A stretch of 64,000 bases of DNA from Clostridia bacterium (GCA_017938205.1 JAGBCA010000029.1:62001-126000), one strand, 5' to 3'; positions 33,966 to 43,348 are shown, counted from the first letter of the stretch. Notes: a model not told the origin generated them from the letters alone. Program-made: numbers and translations.

Positions 33966-35035
33966 CACTGCTGTCCCTTTAGCCTTTCTGCCATATCAAA
34001 GGCCACAAGCTCCGCGATCAGCCCGCCGATATTGCCGTTTAAAAACGCATCAAGGGTATAGAGCGTTTTCCCTATACGGTGATCGGTGACACGGGATTGC
34101 GGAAAATTATAGGTGCGGATCTTCTCGCTGCGGTCTCCGCTCCCCACCTGACTTTTGCGTTCGGAGGCAATACGGTCGCTTTGCTCCTTTTCCTTCATAT
34201 CGTAGAGCTTTGTGCGAAGCACGCGAAGCGCCTGCTCCTTATTCTGAAGCTGGCTTCGCTCACTATCGCATTCGATCACAAGCCCTGTTGGCTTATGCGT
34301 GAGCCTTACGGCAGACTCGGTTTTATTGATATGCTGGCCGCCCGAGCCGCTGGATTTGCAGGACTCAAACTTAATATCCGAGGCAAGGATCTCTACCTCG
34401 ACCTCCTCCGCCTCGGGGAGCACGGCCACCGTGACCGCCGAGGTCTGTATCTTTCCGTTCGACTCGGTGACGGGGATACGCTGCACCCGATGCGTTCCGC
34501 TCTCAAATTTGAATTTAGAATACACGTCCTTGCCCGAAACAGAGAAAACGATCTCCTTGAGGCCGCCAAGCTCGGTTTCGTTTGCGCTCATCACCTGTAG
34601 CTTAAAGCCGGCAGAGGCGCAGTACATGGAATACATACGGTAAAGATCCGCGGCAAAGAGTGCCGCCTCCTCGCCGCCCGTTCCCTGCCGTATCTCAACT
34701 AAGACGTTCTTTCCATCGTTTTCATCCTTGGGAATCAGAAGCAGCTGCAGCTGCTCGCGCAAGGCCTTTCCCTCCTCGCGCAGAGCGTAATATTCTTCCT
34801 CTGCAAGTGAGCGAAGCTCCGCATCAATTGCAGGATCCTGTGAAAGAAGGCGCGCATCCTCAGTCTCCTTCTCGTTTCGCTTATAAAGCATAAACGCCTC
34901 TGCGATCGGAGAAAGCGAGGTATACTCCTTCATGATTTTTGCGTATTTCTGACCGTCGCTCGCAATGTCCGGAAGCTGCATCATCTGCTCCAGCTCCTTG
35001 AATCGGTCATATATTTTTGCTACCTTATTAAGCAT
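33965..35035 (-). CDS. prfA: Peptide chain release factor 1
   Basis: 356 aa. Terminates translation at UAA/UAG. GGQ motif in GSGGQHINKTESAV (~residue 232); the codon-recognition loop contains PVTESNGKIQTS, RF1-type. Many window genes end in TGA, read by RF2 elsewhere. SD GGGAGG 4-5 nt before the ATG; 45 nt after apeB. Confidence 0.97.
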   Translation of the reverse strand: MLNKVAKIYDRFKELEQMMQLPDIASDGQKYAKIMKEYTSLSPIAEAFMLYKRNEKETEDARLLSQDPAIDAELRSLAEEEYYALREEGKALREQLQLLLIPKDENDGKNVLVEIRQGTGGEEAALFAADLYRMYSMYCASAGFKLQVMSANETELGGLKEIVFSVSGKDVYSKFKFESGTHRVQRIPVTESNGKIQTSAVTVAVLPEAEEVEVEILASDIKFESCKSSGSGGQHINKTESAVRLTHKPTGLVIECDSERSQLQNKEQALRVLRTKLYDMKEKEQSDRIASERKSQVGSGDRSEKIRTYNFPQSRVTDHRIGKTLYTLDAFLNGNIGGLIAELVAFDMAERLKGQQ

Positions 35036-35080
35036 CTTTTCCTCCCTGAAATTCCACTGCTTTAGAAAAGGGGTGCAGTG

Positions 35081-36481
35081 CTATTTCAGGAATGCAACGA
35101 ATGCCTCGTGGGTAGAATACACGTCCGCCTTCGAAACCACCTCGTAGGGTGCGTGCATCGAGATCACAGGAACACCGATATCCACAGTGTCGATATTATG
35201 ATTTGCAATATACTGTGCAACCGTTCCGCCGCCGCCTGCATCCACACGGCCAAGCTCTGCCGTTTGCCAGATCACACCGTGGTCTGCAAAGATCGATCTC
35301 ACGAAGCCAACGAGCTCTGCCGTTGCATCGCTCGTGCCGGATTTTCCGCGTGCGCCCGTATATTTACTCATGCAGGTGCCACAGGAGATCATTGCGCTGT
35401 TGCGCTTCTCATATACATCGGAAAAATTCGGATCAAAGGCGGCCGTAACGTCCGCGCTCAGACAAACGGAGCGACTGCGCACGACAGAAGGCTTCGCACA
35501 CTTAGCGGCACAGATCTCATCGATCAAGTCCATCAAAAGATCCGAGCGCATACCGCTCACGCCAACGGAGCCGATCTCCTCCTTATCCGCAAGCACAACG
35601 ATAGCGGTGTGCTTCGTATCCTTTGCGGCAAACAAAGCCGTGAGCGCGGGATAGGAGCAAACGCGGTCATCATGTCCGTATGCACCGATCAAAGCGCGAT
35701 CGAAGCCGATATCCCGCGCCTTGAAGGCGGGAACGAGCGTAAGCTCCGCGCTGAGAAAATCCTCCTCGGTGACACCGTATTTCTCGTTCAGGAGCGAGAG
35801 GACCGAAAGCTTGATCTTATCGGAAACCTCCTTATCAGCATAAGGCAGACCGCCGACGAGAATGTTGAGGGTTTCGCCGGGAATGGCACTCGAAAGCGGC
35901 TCTGCGCCCTGCTTTGCGCCAAGGTGCGGCAAAAGATCGTTAATATAAAAGATGGGATCGGATGCATCCTCGCCGATCGAAACCTTAACACTTTCACCAT
36001 TCGCTTTAACCATAACGCCGTGAAGCGCAAGCGGAATAGCTGTCCACTGATATTTTTTTACGCCACCGTAGTAGTGCGTTTTGAAGAATGCCATGCCTGC
36101 CTCTTCATACAAAGGGATCTGCTTGAGATCCAGACGAGGCGAATCGATATGAGAGGCGAGGATGCGGATACCGTTCTCCGCAAGCGGCTCCTCTCCGATA
36201 GAAAAGAGGATCAGACTGCGGTCGCGGTTGTTAAGATAACGCTTATCGCCAACCTGCAAGGATTCCCCGAGGCGGTAGCTTTTGTACCCTGCGCGCTCTG
36301 CCATGGCAATGGCAGCCTCGGTTGCCTCTCTTTCAGTCTTTGCCTCGTCAAGAAACGCCTTGTAACCTTCGGCGTATTCATAAATCTCCTGAATGCGAGA
36401 GGCGTCGGCCTCCTCGTATACATTTTTCTTTTTATAGGAAAGCTGATCAAAGATCTTCTGTCCCTCGGTCTTTTCCTTCAT
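35081..36481 (-). CDS. M18 family aminopeptidase
   Basis: 466 aa. Zinc aminopeptidase (aminopeptidase I type) releasing N-terminal residues in the cytoplasm. Metal and catalytic motifs: ASHIDSPRLDLK, GHDDRVCSY, DKEEIGS, LSADVTAAFDP, and MHAPYEVVSKAD at the C-terminus. SD GAGG 8 nt before ATG 36481; 10 nt after coaE. Confidence 0.94.
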   Translation of the reverse strand: MKEKTEGQKIFDQLSYKKKNVYEEADASRIQEIYEYAEGYKAFLDEAKTEREATEAAIAMAERAGYKSYRLGESLQVGDKRYLNNRDRSLILFSIGEEPLAENGIRILASHIDSPRLDLKQIPLYEEAGMAFFKTHYYGGVKKYQWTAIPLALHGVMVKANGESVKVSIGEDASDPIFYINDLLPHLGAKQGAEPLSSAIPGETLNILVGGLPYADKEVSDKIKLSVLSLLNEKYGVTEEDFLSAELTLVPAFKARDIGFDRALIGAYGHDDRVCSYPALTALFAAKDTKHTAIVVLADKEEIGSVGVSGMRSDLLMDLIDEICAAKCAKPSVVRSRSVCLSADVTAAFDPNFSDVYEKRNSAMISCGTCMSKYTGARGKSGTSDATAELVGFVRSIFADHGVIWQTAELGRVDAGGGGTVAQYIANHNIDTVDIGVPVISMHAPYEVVSKADVYSTHEAFVAFLK

Positions 36482-36491
36482 GCTGATAACC

Positions 36492-37094
36492 TCACTTATC
36501 TAAGATTTCTTTCGCGATCTCGCGAACGCGCATACGCAAGGAATCAATATCCCCTGCATTGATGATATGATACCCACATCGCTCGATCAGATATGCATCC
36601 GATTGCTGTGCGGCGATCCGCCGCTCGGCGTCCTCTGCCGAGATTTTATCTCTTTGCATGATCCTAAGGATGCGCAGATCCTTCGGCGCAGTGACACCGA
36701 TGATCACGTCACATTCACGATCAAAGCCGGATTCGAACAAAAGAGGCGCATCCACAAGCGCGGCAGGCAACCCTTTTTCTTTACACTCTGCAAGCCAAAC
36801 GCGAACGCCTGCAAGGATATGAAAATGCGCAATACGATTAAGATCTGCAAGCTCTGCGCTTGCATCGGGCGCAAACACCTTGGCCGCAAGACGTGAGCGG
36901 CACAATGCCCCATTTTCATCCAGGATGTCCTCGCCAAAACGAGCAGCCAGAGCCTCGGTGAGCGAATTTCTCCCCGCCGTCATATCATGATAAAGCGCAT
37001 CGGTATCGATCGAAGGAATGCCGATCTCGGCAAAAAGGCGGCAAAGCTCCCCTTTTCCGCTTCCCGATCCGCCGCAAACACCTATGACCTGCAA
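36492..37094 (-). CDS. coaE: Dephospho-CoA kinase
   Basis: About 200 aa. Last step of CoA synthesis. P-loop reads GGSGSGKG: the residue after Lys, normally Ser/Thr for Mg coordination, is Gly. DxDALYHD, APLLFESG and RIMQRD-type motifs are otherwise family-like. The start is ambiguous: TTG 37094 fits the family N-terminus (xVIG) and has AGGGGGTG upstream; GTG 37103 adds three residues but overlaps that site. Opens the coaE-apeB-prfA-ywlC-parC run. Confidence 0.85.
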   Translation of the reverse strand: MQVIGVCGGSGSGKGELCRLFAEIGIPSIDTDALYHDMTAGRNSLTEALAARFGEDILDENGALCRSRLAAKVFAPDASAELADLNRIAHFHILAGVRVWLAECKEKGLPAALVDAPLLFESGFDRECDVIIGVTAPKDLRILRIMQRDKISAEDAERRIAAQQSDAYLIERCGYHIINAGDIDSLRMRVREIAKEILDK

Positions 37095-37211
37095 GGTATA
37101 CACCCCCTATTTTAAACATATAATATATTATATATTAAAAAACTAAAAATGTCAAGCGAAGAAATCAGAAAACGATCGACACCGAAAACCGACACAAAAA
37201 GGAGATACCTT

Positions 37212-38297
37212 ATGCAACCGCAATCTAACGGGACACCGATGGAATTTTTTGCTGCAGCCAATGGGGCTGACGGCTTTCGCAGCTACTTTGACGAAATATT
37301 CCCATCCGACACATTGGATGGCGTCTTTATCCTGAAGGGCGGCCCGGGAACCGGAAAAAGCACGCTTCTCAAGGAATTGGCCAAAGCCTTTTCACGTCCC
37401 GAAATTGAAGCTGAGATTTTTTACTGCTCCTCCGATCCCGCCTCGCTGGATGGGCTTCTTCTCACACACAAGGATCGAAGGGTCGCCGTGCTTGACGGAA
37501 CAGCGCCGCACGAAAGAGATGCACGGTTACCCGGAGCGGCAGACATGCTGATCAACCTCGGTGATGGCTTCGACTGCTCGGCGCTGAGAAATAGAAAAAG
37601 CGAGATCCTCTCTTTGCAAAAAAGGAAGAGCCTCGCATACAAGGATGCTTATTTTTATCTTAAGTTATTTGGAATATTCCTGTCTAAAATTGAGGCAGAA
37701 ACAGAATCAAGACTAAAAAAAGATGCCGTTCTTGCATGGACCAAGGAGCATGTTTTTCCACATATACAACCAAAGGAACCACGTTCTTTTTCACCCCGCT
37801 TGATCCGCGCTTTTTCACGCGACGGTATAGTGCGCCTTTGCTCCTACGAGAACAATTGTGAGAAGCATTTTGGTTTTTTCGGTGATATGACGACGTGCGG
37901 CATTCTTATTAGAGAAATACTTTCCATCCTTAAGGATGCGGGCTGCGGAGGTTTATTTGCGCCATCTCCTTTTACGCACGCCTTGATCGACGGCCTGTTT
38001 TTAAAGGATGAAAAAATTGCGATCTGCGCATCCGGTGAAGAAAGCAACGGGTATCTTCCCTGCACGGATTTCTTCTCTGCCGCCACAGAAGAAAACGAAA
38101 TGCGTTTGAGGGAGTATCGTGCAGAAGGCGAGCGGTTTCTTGCGCTTGCAAAAAAAGCGCTTCTGCAGGCCTCCGAGCATCATTTTGCTTTAGAGCATAT
38201 CTATACGCCTGCCATGCATTTTGACCGACTTTCTCCCATTAAGGCCGCGCTTAAAACACAAATCTCTACCCTGCTTTCCGTGCGAGAATTTTCTTGA
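37212..38297 (+). CDS. P-loop ATPase of unknown function (PRK06851-like)
   Basis: 361 aa. One clear Walker A, GGPGTGKST (residues 43-51), in an N-terminal NTPase domain (FILKGGPGTGKSTLLKELA); a second half (from ~220) resembles a degenerate repeat of the first, as in the PRK06851-type proteins of Firmicutes. No helicase, kinase or defence-specific motif recognised, no membrane segment. ATG 37212 after AAAGGAG. Stands alone between divergent coaE and convergent ackA. Confidence 0.7.
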   Translation: MQPQSNGTPMEFFAAANGADGFRSYFDEIFPSDTLDGVFILKGGPGTGKSTLLKELAKAFSRPEIEAEIFYCSSDPASLDGLLLTHKDRRVAVLDGTAPHERDARLPGAADMLINLGDGFDCSALRNRKSEILSLQKRKSLAYKDAYFYLKLFGIFLSKIEAETESRLKKDAVLAWTKEHVFPHIQPKEPRSFSPRLIRAFSRDGIVRLCSYENNCEKHFGFFGDMTTCGILIREILSILKDAGCGGLFAPSPFTHALIDGLFLKDEKIAICASGEESNGYLPCTDFFSAATEENEMRLREYRAEGERFLALAKKALLQASEHHFALEHIYTPAMHFDRLSPIKAALKTQISTLLSVREFS

Positions 38298-38330
38298 CTT
38301 TTCTCTATGAATGTGTTATAATCATAAAAA

Positions 38331-38367
38331 GAACTCACCATCCCTTGATGTTGGGAACGGTGAGTTC
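38331..38367. terminator. Bidirectional terminator before ackA end
   Basis: GAACTCACC (38331-38339) with GGTGAGTTC (38359-38367) plus inner CCC/GGG; A5 and T5 flanks. Ends ackA and the P-loop ATPase gene. Confidence 0.85.
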
Positions 38368-38391
38368 TTTTTATGCAGTTGATTTAAAGGA

Positions 38392-39591
38392 TCAAGCCTT
38401 GGTAGCGAGAGCCTCGGTATCCTTCGCGATCACAAGCTCCTCGTTGGTGGGGATCATGTATACGCTGACCTTGGAGGAATCCTTGGAGATCTTCACGGGA
38501 ACGTCGCTGTGCACAAAGGAGTTTCTCTCCTCGTCAAGCTCTACGCCAAGGAATTCAAGACCCGAAAGCGCACCCTCGCGAATGTACGGCGTGTGCTCTC
38601 CGATGCCTGCGGTAAATACGATCGCATCCAAACCGCCCATAGCGGCTGCATACGAGCCGATAAACTTTTTGATCTGATAGCAAAGCATATCGAAAGCAAG
38701 CTTTGCCCTCTCGTCTCCTGCCTTCATCGCAGCCTCAATATCTCTTGCATCCGAGCTGATGCCGCTGATGCCGAGGAAGCCGCACTTCTTATTCATGTAC
38801 GCATCCATCTCTGCAGGCGTGTATCCCTTCTTTTCCATGATAAAGGGAACGATCGCAGGATCGATCGCGCCGCAGCGCGTACCCATCATAATACCGTCCA
38901 ACGGAGTGAAGCCCATGGAGGTATCCATGCACTTTCCGTCCTTAACTGCGCTGATGGACGAGCCGTTTCCGATGTGGCAGGTAACGATTTTTGCATCTTT
39001 CTTGCCAAGAAGCTTTGCGGCCTCGGCGCTGACGTATCTGTGCGACGTTCCGTGTGCGCCGTAGCGACGGATCTTGTATTCATCGTACATATCGTAGGAG
39101 ATACCGTACATATAGGCCTCCTTTTCCATCGTCTGATGGAAGGCCGTATCAAATACGAGGACCTGCGGAACGCCGGGCATTACCTTAAGGCATCCGCGGA
39201 TGCCCATGATATGTGCACCTGTGTGCAACGGAGCGAATGCACGGCAGTTCTCAAGAACCTCCATAACCTCTTCGTTTACGAGAACGGACTGTGCATAATA
39301 AGGTCCGCCGTGCACCACGCGGTGTCCGATGGCCTCGATCTCACCTGCCGATGCAATGCAACCAACCTCCTTATCCAGAAGCATCTCAACCACGAGGCTG
39401 ATCGCATCTGCGTGCGTGGGAAGGGGCATTTCCTTTACGCGGCTCTTCCCTTCCTTTGTTTTGTGCGTGATCTTCGAGCCCTCAATTCCGATGCGCTCGC
39501 AATTTCCTTTTGCCAGCACGATTCCCTCTGCCGTATCAAAAAGCTGATACTTCAGAGAGCTGGAGCCGGCATTGACAACCAATACTTTCAT
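38392..39591 (-). CDS. ackA: Acetate kinase
   Basis: 399 aa. Acetyl phosphate + ADP to acetate + ATP, the substrate-level ATP step of fermentation. Motifs VLVVNAGSSSLKY at the N-terminus, GHRVVHGG, HIGNGSS and TAGIGEH. Start ATG 39591 after AGAGG; longer in-frame starts are not family-like. pta is not adjacent. Strong promoter upstream. Confidence 0.97.
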   Translation of the reverse strand: MKVLVVNAGSSSLKYQLFDTAEGIVLAKGNCERIGIEGSKITHKTKEGKSRVKEMPLPTHADAISLVVEMLLDKEVGCIASAGEIEAIGHRVVHGGPYYAQSVLVNEEVMEVLENCRAFAPLHTGAHIMGIRGCLKVMPGVPQVLVFDTAFHQTMEKEAYMYGISYDMYDEYKIRRYGAHGTSHRYVSAEAAKLLGKKDAKIVTCHIGNGSSISAVKDGKCMDTSMGFTPLDGIMMGTRCGAIDPAIVPFIMEKKGYTPAEMDAYMNKKCGFLGISGISSDARDIEAAMKAGDERAKLAFDMLCYQIKKFIGSYAAAMGGLDAIVFTAGIGEHTPYIREGALSGLEFLGVELDEERNSFVHSDVPVKISKDSSKVSVYMIPTNEELVIAKDTEALATKA

Positions 39592-39628
39592 ATGCATTCC
39601 TCTCTGTTTGTTTTTTATTTCACATTGT

Positions 39629-39657
39629 ATTATACACCACTTTACACCGTTTGGCAA
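39629..39657 (-). promoter_or_regulatory. Sigma-A promoter of ackA
   Basis: Minus strand: TTGCCA (39652-39657), 17 bp, TATAAT (39629-39634), ~38 bp before the start codon. Confidence 0.78.
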
Positions 39658-39685
39658 TAGTTTTTTGAAAAAATGGAGGAAAAGA

Positions 39686-40894
39686 ATGAAAACCGTGGCG
39701 ATCATTTCGGAATACAACCCGTTTCATTCCGGCCATTTGTATCAAATACAACGCATACGCGAAGAATTTGGTGAGGATACGCGCATCGTTGCCATTATGA
39801 GCGGTAACTATACGCAGCGCGGGCATATCGCCTTTATGGATAAAAGCGCACGCGCTAAAATGGCGGTGCTTGAAGGCGTTAATCTCGTTTTAGAGCTCCC
39901 CTTTCCTTATTCCTGCGCAAGCGCTGAGCTTTTTGCCAAGGCGGGTGTTTCCATCGCCGATCGTCTCGGATGCGTGGATATTCTTTCCTTCGGAAGCGAA
40001 TGCGGAAATCTTGATCTTCTTAAGGATACTGCCCACAAAATGTTGAACGAGGATTTTCTGTCCCGTATGCAGAGCTGCGAGGATAAAAATCCGACACTCG
40101 GATATGCTAAGCTGGCATATGAGGTGCTTTCCGACACGCTCACAGATCGTGCGGCCGAGCTTCTCACGCCCAATAATATATTAGCACTTGAATATCTCAA
40201 AGCGCTGAAACAAATCAACAGCGACATAGAGCCTCACACCGTTTTGCGCGAGGGGACGGATTATCGCTCCCATGAAATAGACGAAAAAGTTACGCACCAA
40301 AGCGCATCCGCGATCCGCGAGGCACTTTTTAGCGGAGATCTTTCTTCCGCAGAATATATCCCCCAGGCGGCGAGAGCCGTTCTTCTCGAAGAAATGCGTA
40401 AAAAGGGCGCACCCTGCTCCGAGGAGAAGCTTTCCTCCGCCATTCTCTCTTATTTTCGTTTAAGCAGCTCCAAGGCACCCTGCGCTATTCAGGATGCTAA
40501 GGGCGGTTTATATAATCGCTTGATAACGAAAAGTTATGAAGCACACGACATATCAAGCTTGGCGGCCTTGACCGAAACCAAGAAATTCACAAATGCCAGG
40601 ATCCGCCGTGCGATCTGGTACTCTTTCTTCGGCGTTACCTCCTCCGACGTAAAGAGTGCACCGGCATTCACGCGCGTTCTGGCCTTGGATAAGAAAGGTC
40701 AGTCCATTCTCCGCACCGCAAAGACCACCGCGCGCATTCCCGTTTTGACGAAGTCATCCGAGCCGCTTTTCTCTCCTGAGGAAATGCGCGCAAAGACGCT
40801 CTCCGACGGCGCAGATGCAGTTTTTCAGCTGACGAAGCCCGCCCACGCAAACGGAAATTACGCGCTATGCACCTCGCCATTTTTTAAGGCGTAG
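39686..40894 (+). CDS. tmcAL: tRNA(Met) cytidine acetate ligase
   Basis: 402 aa. Makes ac4C34 in elongator tRNA-Met from acetate and ATP. N-terminal nucleotidyltransferase motif IISEYNPFHSGHLYQI, GNYTQRG, and later SASAIREAL. ATG 39686 after GGAGG. Divergent from ackA: one gene makes acetate and the other uses it, a common Firmicutes neighbourhood. Confidence 0.93.
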   Translation: MKTVAIISEYNPFHSGHLYQIQRIREEFGEDTRIVAIMSGNYTQRGHIAFMDKSARAKMAVLEGVNLVLELPFPYSCASAELFAKAGVSIADRLGCVDILSFGSECGNLDLLKDTAHKMLNEDFLSRMQSCEDKNPTLGYAKLAYEVLSDTLTDRAAELLTPNNILALEYLKALKQINSDIEPHTVLREGTDYRSHEIDEKVTHQSASAIREALFSGDLSSAEYIPQAARAVLLEEMRKKGAPCSEEKLSSAILSYFRLSSSKAPCAIQDAKGGLYNRLITKSYEAHDISSLAALTETKKFTNARIRRAIWYSFFGVTSSDVKSAPAFTRVLALDKKGQSILRTAKTTARIPVLTKSSEPLFSPEEMRAKTLSDGADAVFQLTKPAHANGNYALCTSPFFKA

Positions 40895-40938
40895 CGAATT
40901 TTGCGGTTTCTTCATGGCGTCTACTTTTGTCGAAGGTA

Positions 40939-40967
40939 TTTACCGAGACGGGAAGCTATGCTATGAT
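40939..40967 (+). promoter_or_regulatory. Extended -10 promoter for the 95-aa protein and DUF3048 gene
   Basis: TTTACC (40939-40944), 17 bp, TATGAT (40962-40967) preceded by TGC (extended -10). ~50 nt leader. Confidence 0.5.
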
Positions 40968-41025
40968 ATTGGTGGGTATGGACCACGCGCCGTCATATTC
41001 CAAATCACGGAAAGGAGTTTTTTAT

Positions 41026-41313
41026 ATGTTAAAGGCAGAAGGCATTCAGGGCGGCTACCTTGAATACAAGGGCAGACCTCTCGTTCGCCAGGACAATGAT
41101 ATTTACTACGGCGATCTGTCAGATAAATATCACGTTTACATGATGATCATGACCGAGGTTGCCTCGGGCACAGGGAGTGAAACCATTCCCGAAAAAATTA
41201 TGGTGCAGCTTTTGCCTCAAGGCAAAAAGATGCCCGAAAAGCAGACCGTTGCCAACGGCATCTCCGATGCACTGGAAACGGCCGATGCTTGGCTGGAGCG
41301 TTACAACAAGTAA
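41026..41313 (+). CDS. Hypothetical protein, 95 aa
   Basis: Small soluble alpha/beta protein, no signal or membrane segment, not assigned to a family by me. The first half is rich in aromatic and Gly residues (GGYLEYKGRPLVRQ, YYGDLSDKYHVYMMIM); the end is helical (NGISDALETADAWLERYNK). Excellent ribosome site (AAAGGAG, 8 nt) and promoter support expression; an in-frame upstream extension lacks a ribosome site. The next gene, DUF3048, follows after 49 nt containing a hairpin. Confidence 0.7.
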   Translation: MLKAEGIQGGYLEYKGRPLVRQDNDIYYGDLSDKYHVYMMIMTEVASGTGSETIPEKIMVQLLPQGKKMPEKQTVANGISDALETADAWLERYNK

Positions 41314-41331
41314 CCCTCCACTTTGAAAGCG

Positions 41332-41351
41332 TGCGTATCTCGTGATACGCA
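41332..41351 (+). promoter_or_regulatory. Hairpin abutting the DUF3048 ribosome site
   Basis: TGCGTATC/GATACGCA (8 bp, TCGT loop). Its last base is the first base of AAGGAGG. There is no T-run, so it is not a terminator; it may set mRNA stability or translation of the downstream gene. Confidence 0.45.
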
Positions 41352-41362
41352 AGGAGGTAAAA

Positions 41363-42475
41363 ATGAAATCGCTTAAAACAAGCAGTCTATTTCGATTGGC
41401 TGCTCTGCTTCTTATTGCCGTCATCGTAATTTGCATGGTCGGATTTGTAGCAGAAGGATGGCAGAGCGGACCCCAAAATCAGCCGGAAAGCGGTGAAACC
41501 GATAACAATAATAACGGTGATACCGATGAAAATACAGACGGCGGTGGCGAAGTGATAACTCCCGAGCCCCCCTCGCCACCCGAATATACCCATTATCTGA
41601 CCGGGCTCGAGGTCACCGCAGATGAATACCGTCAAAGGCCGTTGTGCTTTGTGATGGACTCTGCTTCTCCCTTATACGGCATTTCCGATGCGCCGCTGAT
41701 GGTGGAGATCCCCATCGAAGCGGGGCAAACCCGTTTGCTCGTATATCGTGATCACTCTCAAAATCTCGGAAAGGTTGGTTCTATCACCAAGGCACGCGAA
41801 TGCATCAGTAGGCTGCAAGATTTCTTCGGCGGCATTGCCATATGTAGCGGTACGGACAGCTCCCACCTATCAAGCGGTACGCTCCCTGCCCGTCTCACCT
41901 TTGATCTTTCAGCCAATTCCGGATACGCCTATACGGAAAACACAAATTATCTTTATTCCAATAAAGACCTGCTGCTTGCCGGTCTGCAAAATGCAGGTAT
42001 CAGTACAAGCGCAACCGAAGCGCTCACACTTCCCTTTGCCTTTACGCCTTATTTTTCCGATCCAATTCGCTTCACGAAATCGGCGCAGGCGGTGACCCTG
42101 CCATATAGCGAAACGAACGGAACCGATCTTTATTATGACAGCAACACCGCTCAGTATCTGCTTGGAAAGGGCGGACAGGTTAAAAATGATCTGCTGAACG
42201 GAAAGAACGTATCCTTCAAAAACGCATTCGTGCTTTTTGCGGATGCAACGACCTATGAGAGCGCAGATCAGACAGAAATGACAATAGATACTGCAGGCGG
42301 AGGCAGCGGATATTACTTTACCGAGGGGACGGCCAGCACCATAAATTGGAAGCTGGATGCCACGGGAAACCTTGTCTTCTCTGATGAAAGAGGCGCGCGG
42401 CTAACCGTTAACCGTGGGACAAGCTATATTGCCTTTTACAAAGCATCCTGCGCATCGAACGTTGTATTCAATTAA
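41363..42475 (+). CDS. Membrane-anchored DUF3048 (YerB-like) protein
   Basis: 370 aa. One N-terminal membrane segment (~residues 11-31) without a lipobox (YerB itself is a lipoprotein), an Asn/Asp/Gly linker (~45-65), then a DUF3048 N-terminal domain (YLTGLEV, RPLCFVMDSASPLYGISDAPLMVE, GQTRLL, VGSITKAREC, FFGGIAICSGTD) and the C-terminal DUF3048 half. Family function unknown; extracellular. ATG 41363 after AAGGAGG. Pairs with the 95-aa gene. Confidence 0.8.
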   Translation: MKSLKTSSLFRLAALLLIAVIVICMVGFVAEGWQSGPQNQPESGETDNNNNGDTDENTDGGGEVITPEPPSPPEYTHYLTGLEVTADEYRQRPLCFVMDSASPLYGISDAPLMVEIPIEAGQTRLLVYRDHSQNLGKVGSITKARECISRLQDFFGGIAICSGTDSSHLSSGTLPARLTFDLSANSGYAYTENTNYLYSNKDLLLAGLQNAGISTSATEALTLPFAFTPYFSDPIRFTKSAQAVTLPYSETNGTDLYYDSNTAQYLLGKGGQVKNDLLNGKNVSFKNAFVLFADATTYESADQTEMTIDTAGGGSGYYFTEGTASTINWKLDATGNLVFSDERGARLTVNRGTSYIAFYKASCASNVVFN

Positions 42476-42510
42476 ATATGCGCGGTATTAAGATTCACAA
42501 TACCTAAAAA

Positions 42511-42540
42511 ACGAGAGAGAGCAAAAATGCTCTCTCTCGT
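42511..42540. terminator. Bidirectional terminator between DUF3048 gene and spoVT
   Basis: 13-bp stem ACGAGAGAGAGCA/TGCTCTCTCTCGT with a short A loop, A-run and T-run flanks. Confidence 0.88.
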
Positions 42541-42549
42541 TTTTCATTT

Positions 42550-43104
42550 TCAGCTTTCCATTTGCTTTCCAAGGAATATCCCCGCAGTCTGCAAAAGCTT
42601 TGCTTCCACGTTCTCGGAGATCTTATCCGAAGCATCCGTCTCATACGGCCACCCGGAAAGCACGCATCCGATGATATCTCCCTCTGCAATGATCGGCATA
42701 GCACAACTGATATAATGCGCGCCGCCTTCGTCCGTGATCGGCATCGGCGTTTTATCCGGTGTTTTGGAAAAAATGGTGCGAGACTCCATAATAGACTCAA
42801 GATAAGAGGATACCTTTCGATCAAGGTACTCTCGTTTAGATGCTCCGCTGACCGCAATAATTGCATCCCTATCGCAAACAAATATTGGCATAAGTGCCGT
42901 TTTTGCAAGTGTATCCGCATACTCTGCGGCAAAGGTTTGCAATTCTCCGATGGGAGAATATTTTTTAAATATTACTTCCCCTTCACGATCCGTATAGATT
43001 TCAAGAGGGTCCCCCTCGCGGATGCGCATGGTGCGTCTTATTTCTTTAGGAATGACGACACGTCCGAGATCGTCGATCCTTCTTACAATTCCTGTGGCTT
43101 TCAT
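42550..43104 (-). CDS. spoVT: Stage V sporulation protein T
   Basis: 184 aa. AbrB-type swapped-hairpin DNA-binding domain (GIVRRIDDLGRVVIPKEIRRTMRI) plus a C-terminal GAF-like domain (~56-178). In Bacillus it modulates sigma-G genes in the forespore. AAGGAG lies 14 nt from the ATG, longer than usual. No sigma-G box was convincing in the 244-bp upstream gap, which otherwise holds only the cpsD-like terminator. Confidence 0.93.
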   Translation of the reverse strand: MKATGIVRRIDDLGRVVIPKEIRRTMRIREGDPLEIYTDREGEVIFKKYSPIGELQTFAAEYADTLAKTALMPIFVCDRDAIIAVSGASKREYLDRKVSSYLESIMESRTIFSKTPDKTPMPITDEGGAHYISCAMPIIAEGDIIGCVLSGWPYETDASDKISENVEAKLLQTAGIFLGKQMES

Positions 43105-43298
43105 ATATATACTAAAATCTCCTTGATTTACAGATTTGTACTGTTATTATCTGCAATTGAGGGAGAATTATACTTAATATATAAGACGGTTTCGATATAA
43201 TAGAAATAGTGGTGATCTTATTGAGTAAAGAGCTTAAAATACATATTTAATAAAAAAGAGCAATTAAATTCATTGATCAAGTTTTGTTTTTTAAAAAA

Positions 43299-43331
43299 AG
43301 CCGACTCCACACATAACGAGTGAAGTCGGCT
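43299..43331. terminator. Terminator of the Wzz/BY-kinase operon
   Basis: AGCCGACTCCAC (43299-43310) with GTGAAGTCGGCT (43320-43331), one mismatch, 9-nt loop, T6/A7 flanks; works on both strands. Confidence 0.82.
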
Positions 43332-43348
43332 TTTTTGATATTTATTGG

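Noticed and set aside
43105..43298. Sigma-G promoter for spoVT
   Set aside because: Expected from Bacillus, but no acceptable -35/-10 pair was found in the A/T-rich gap.
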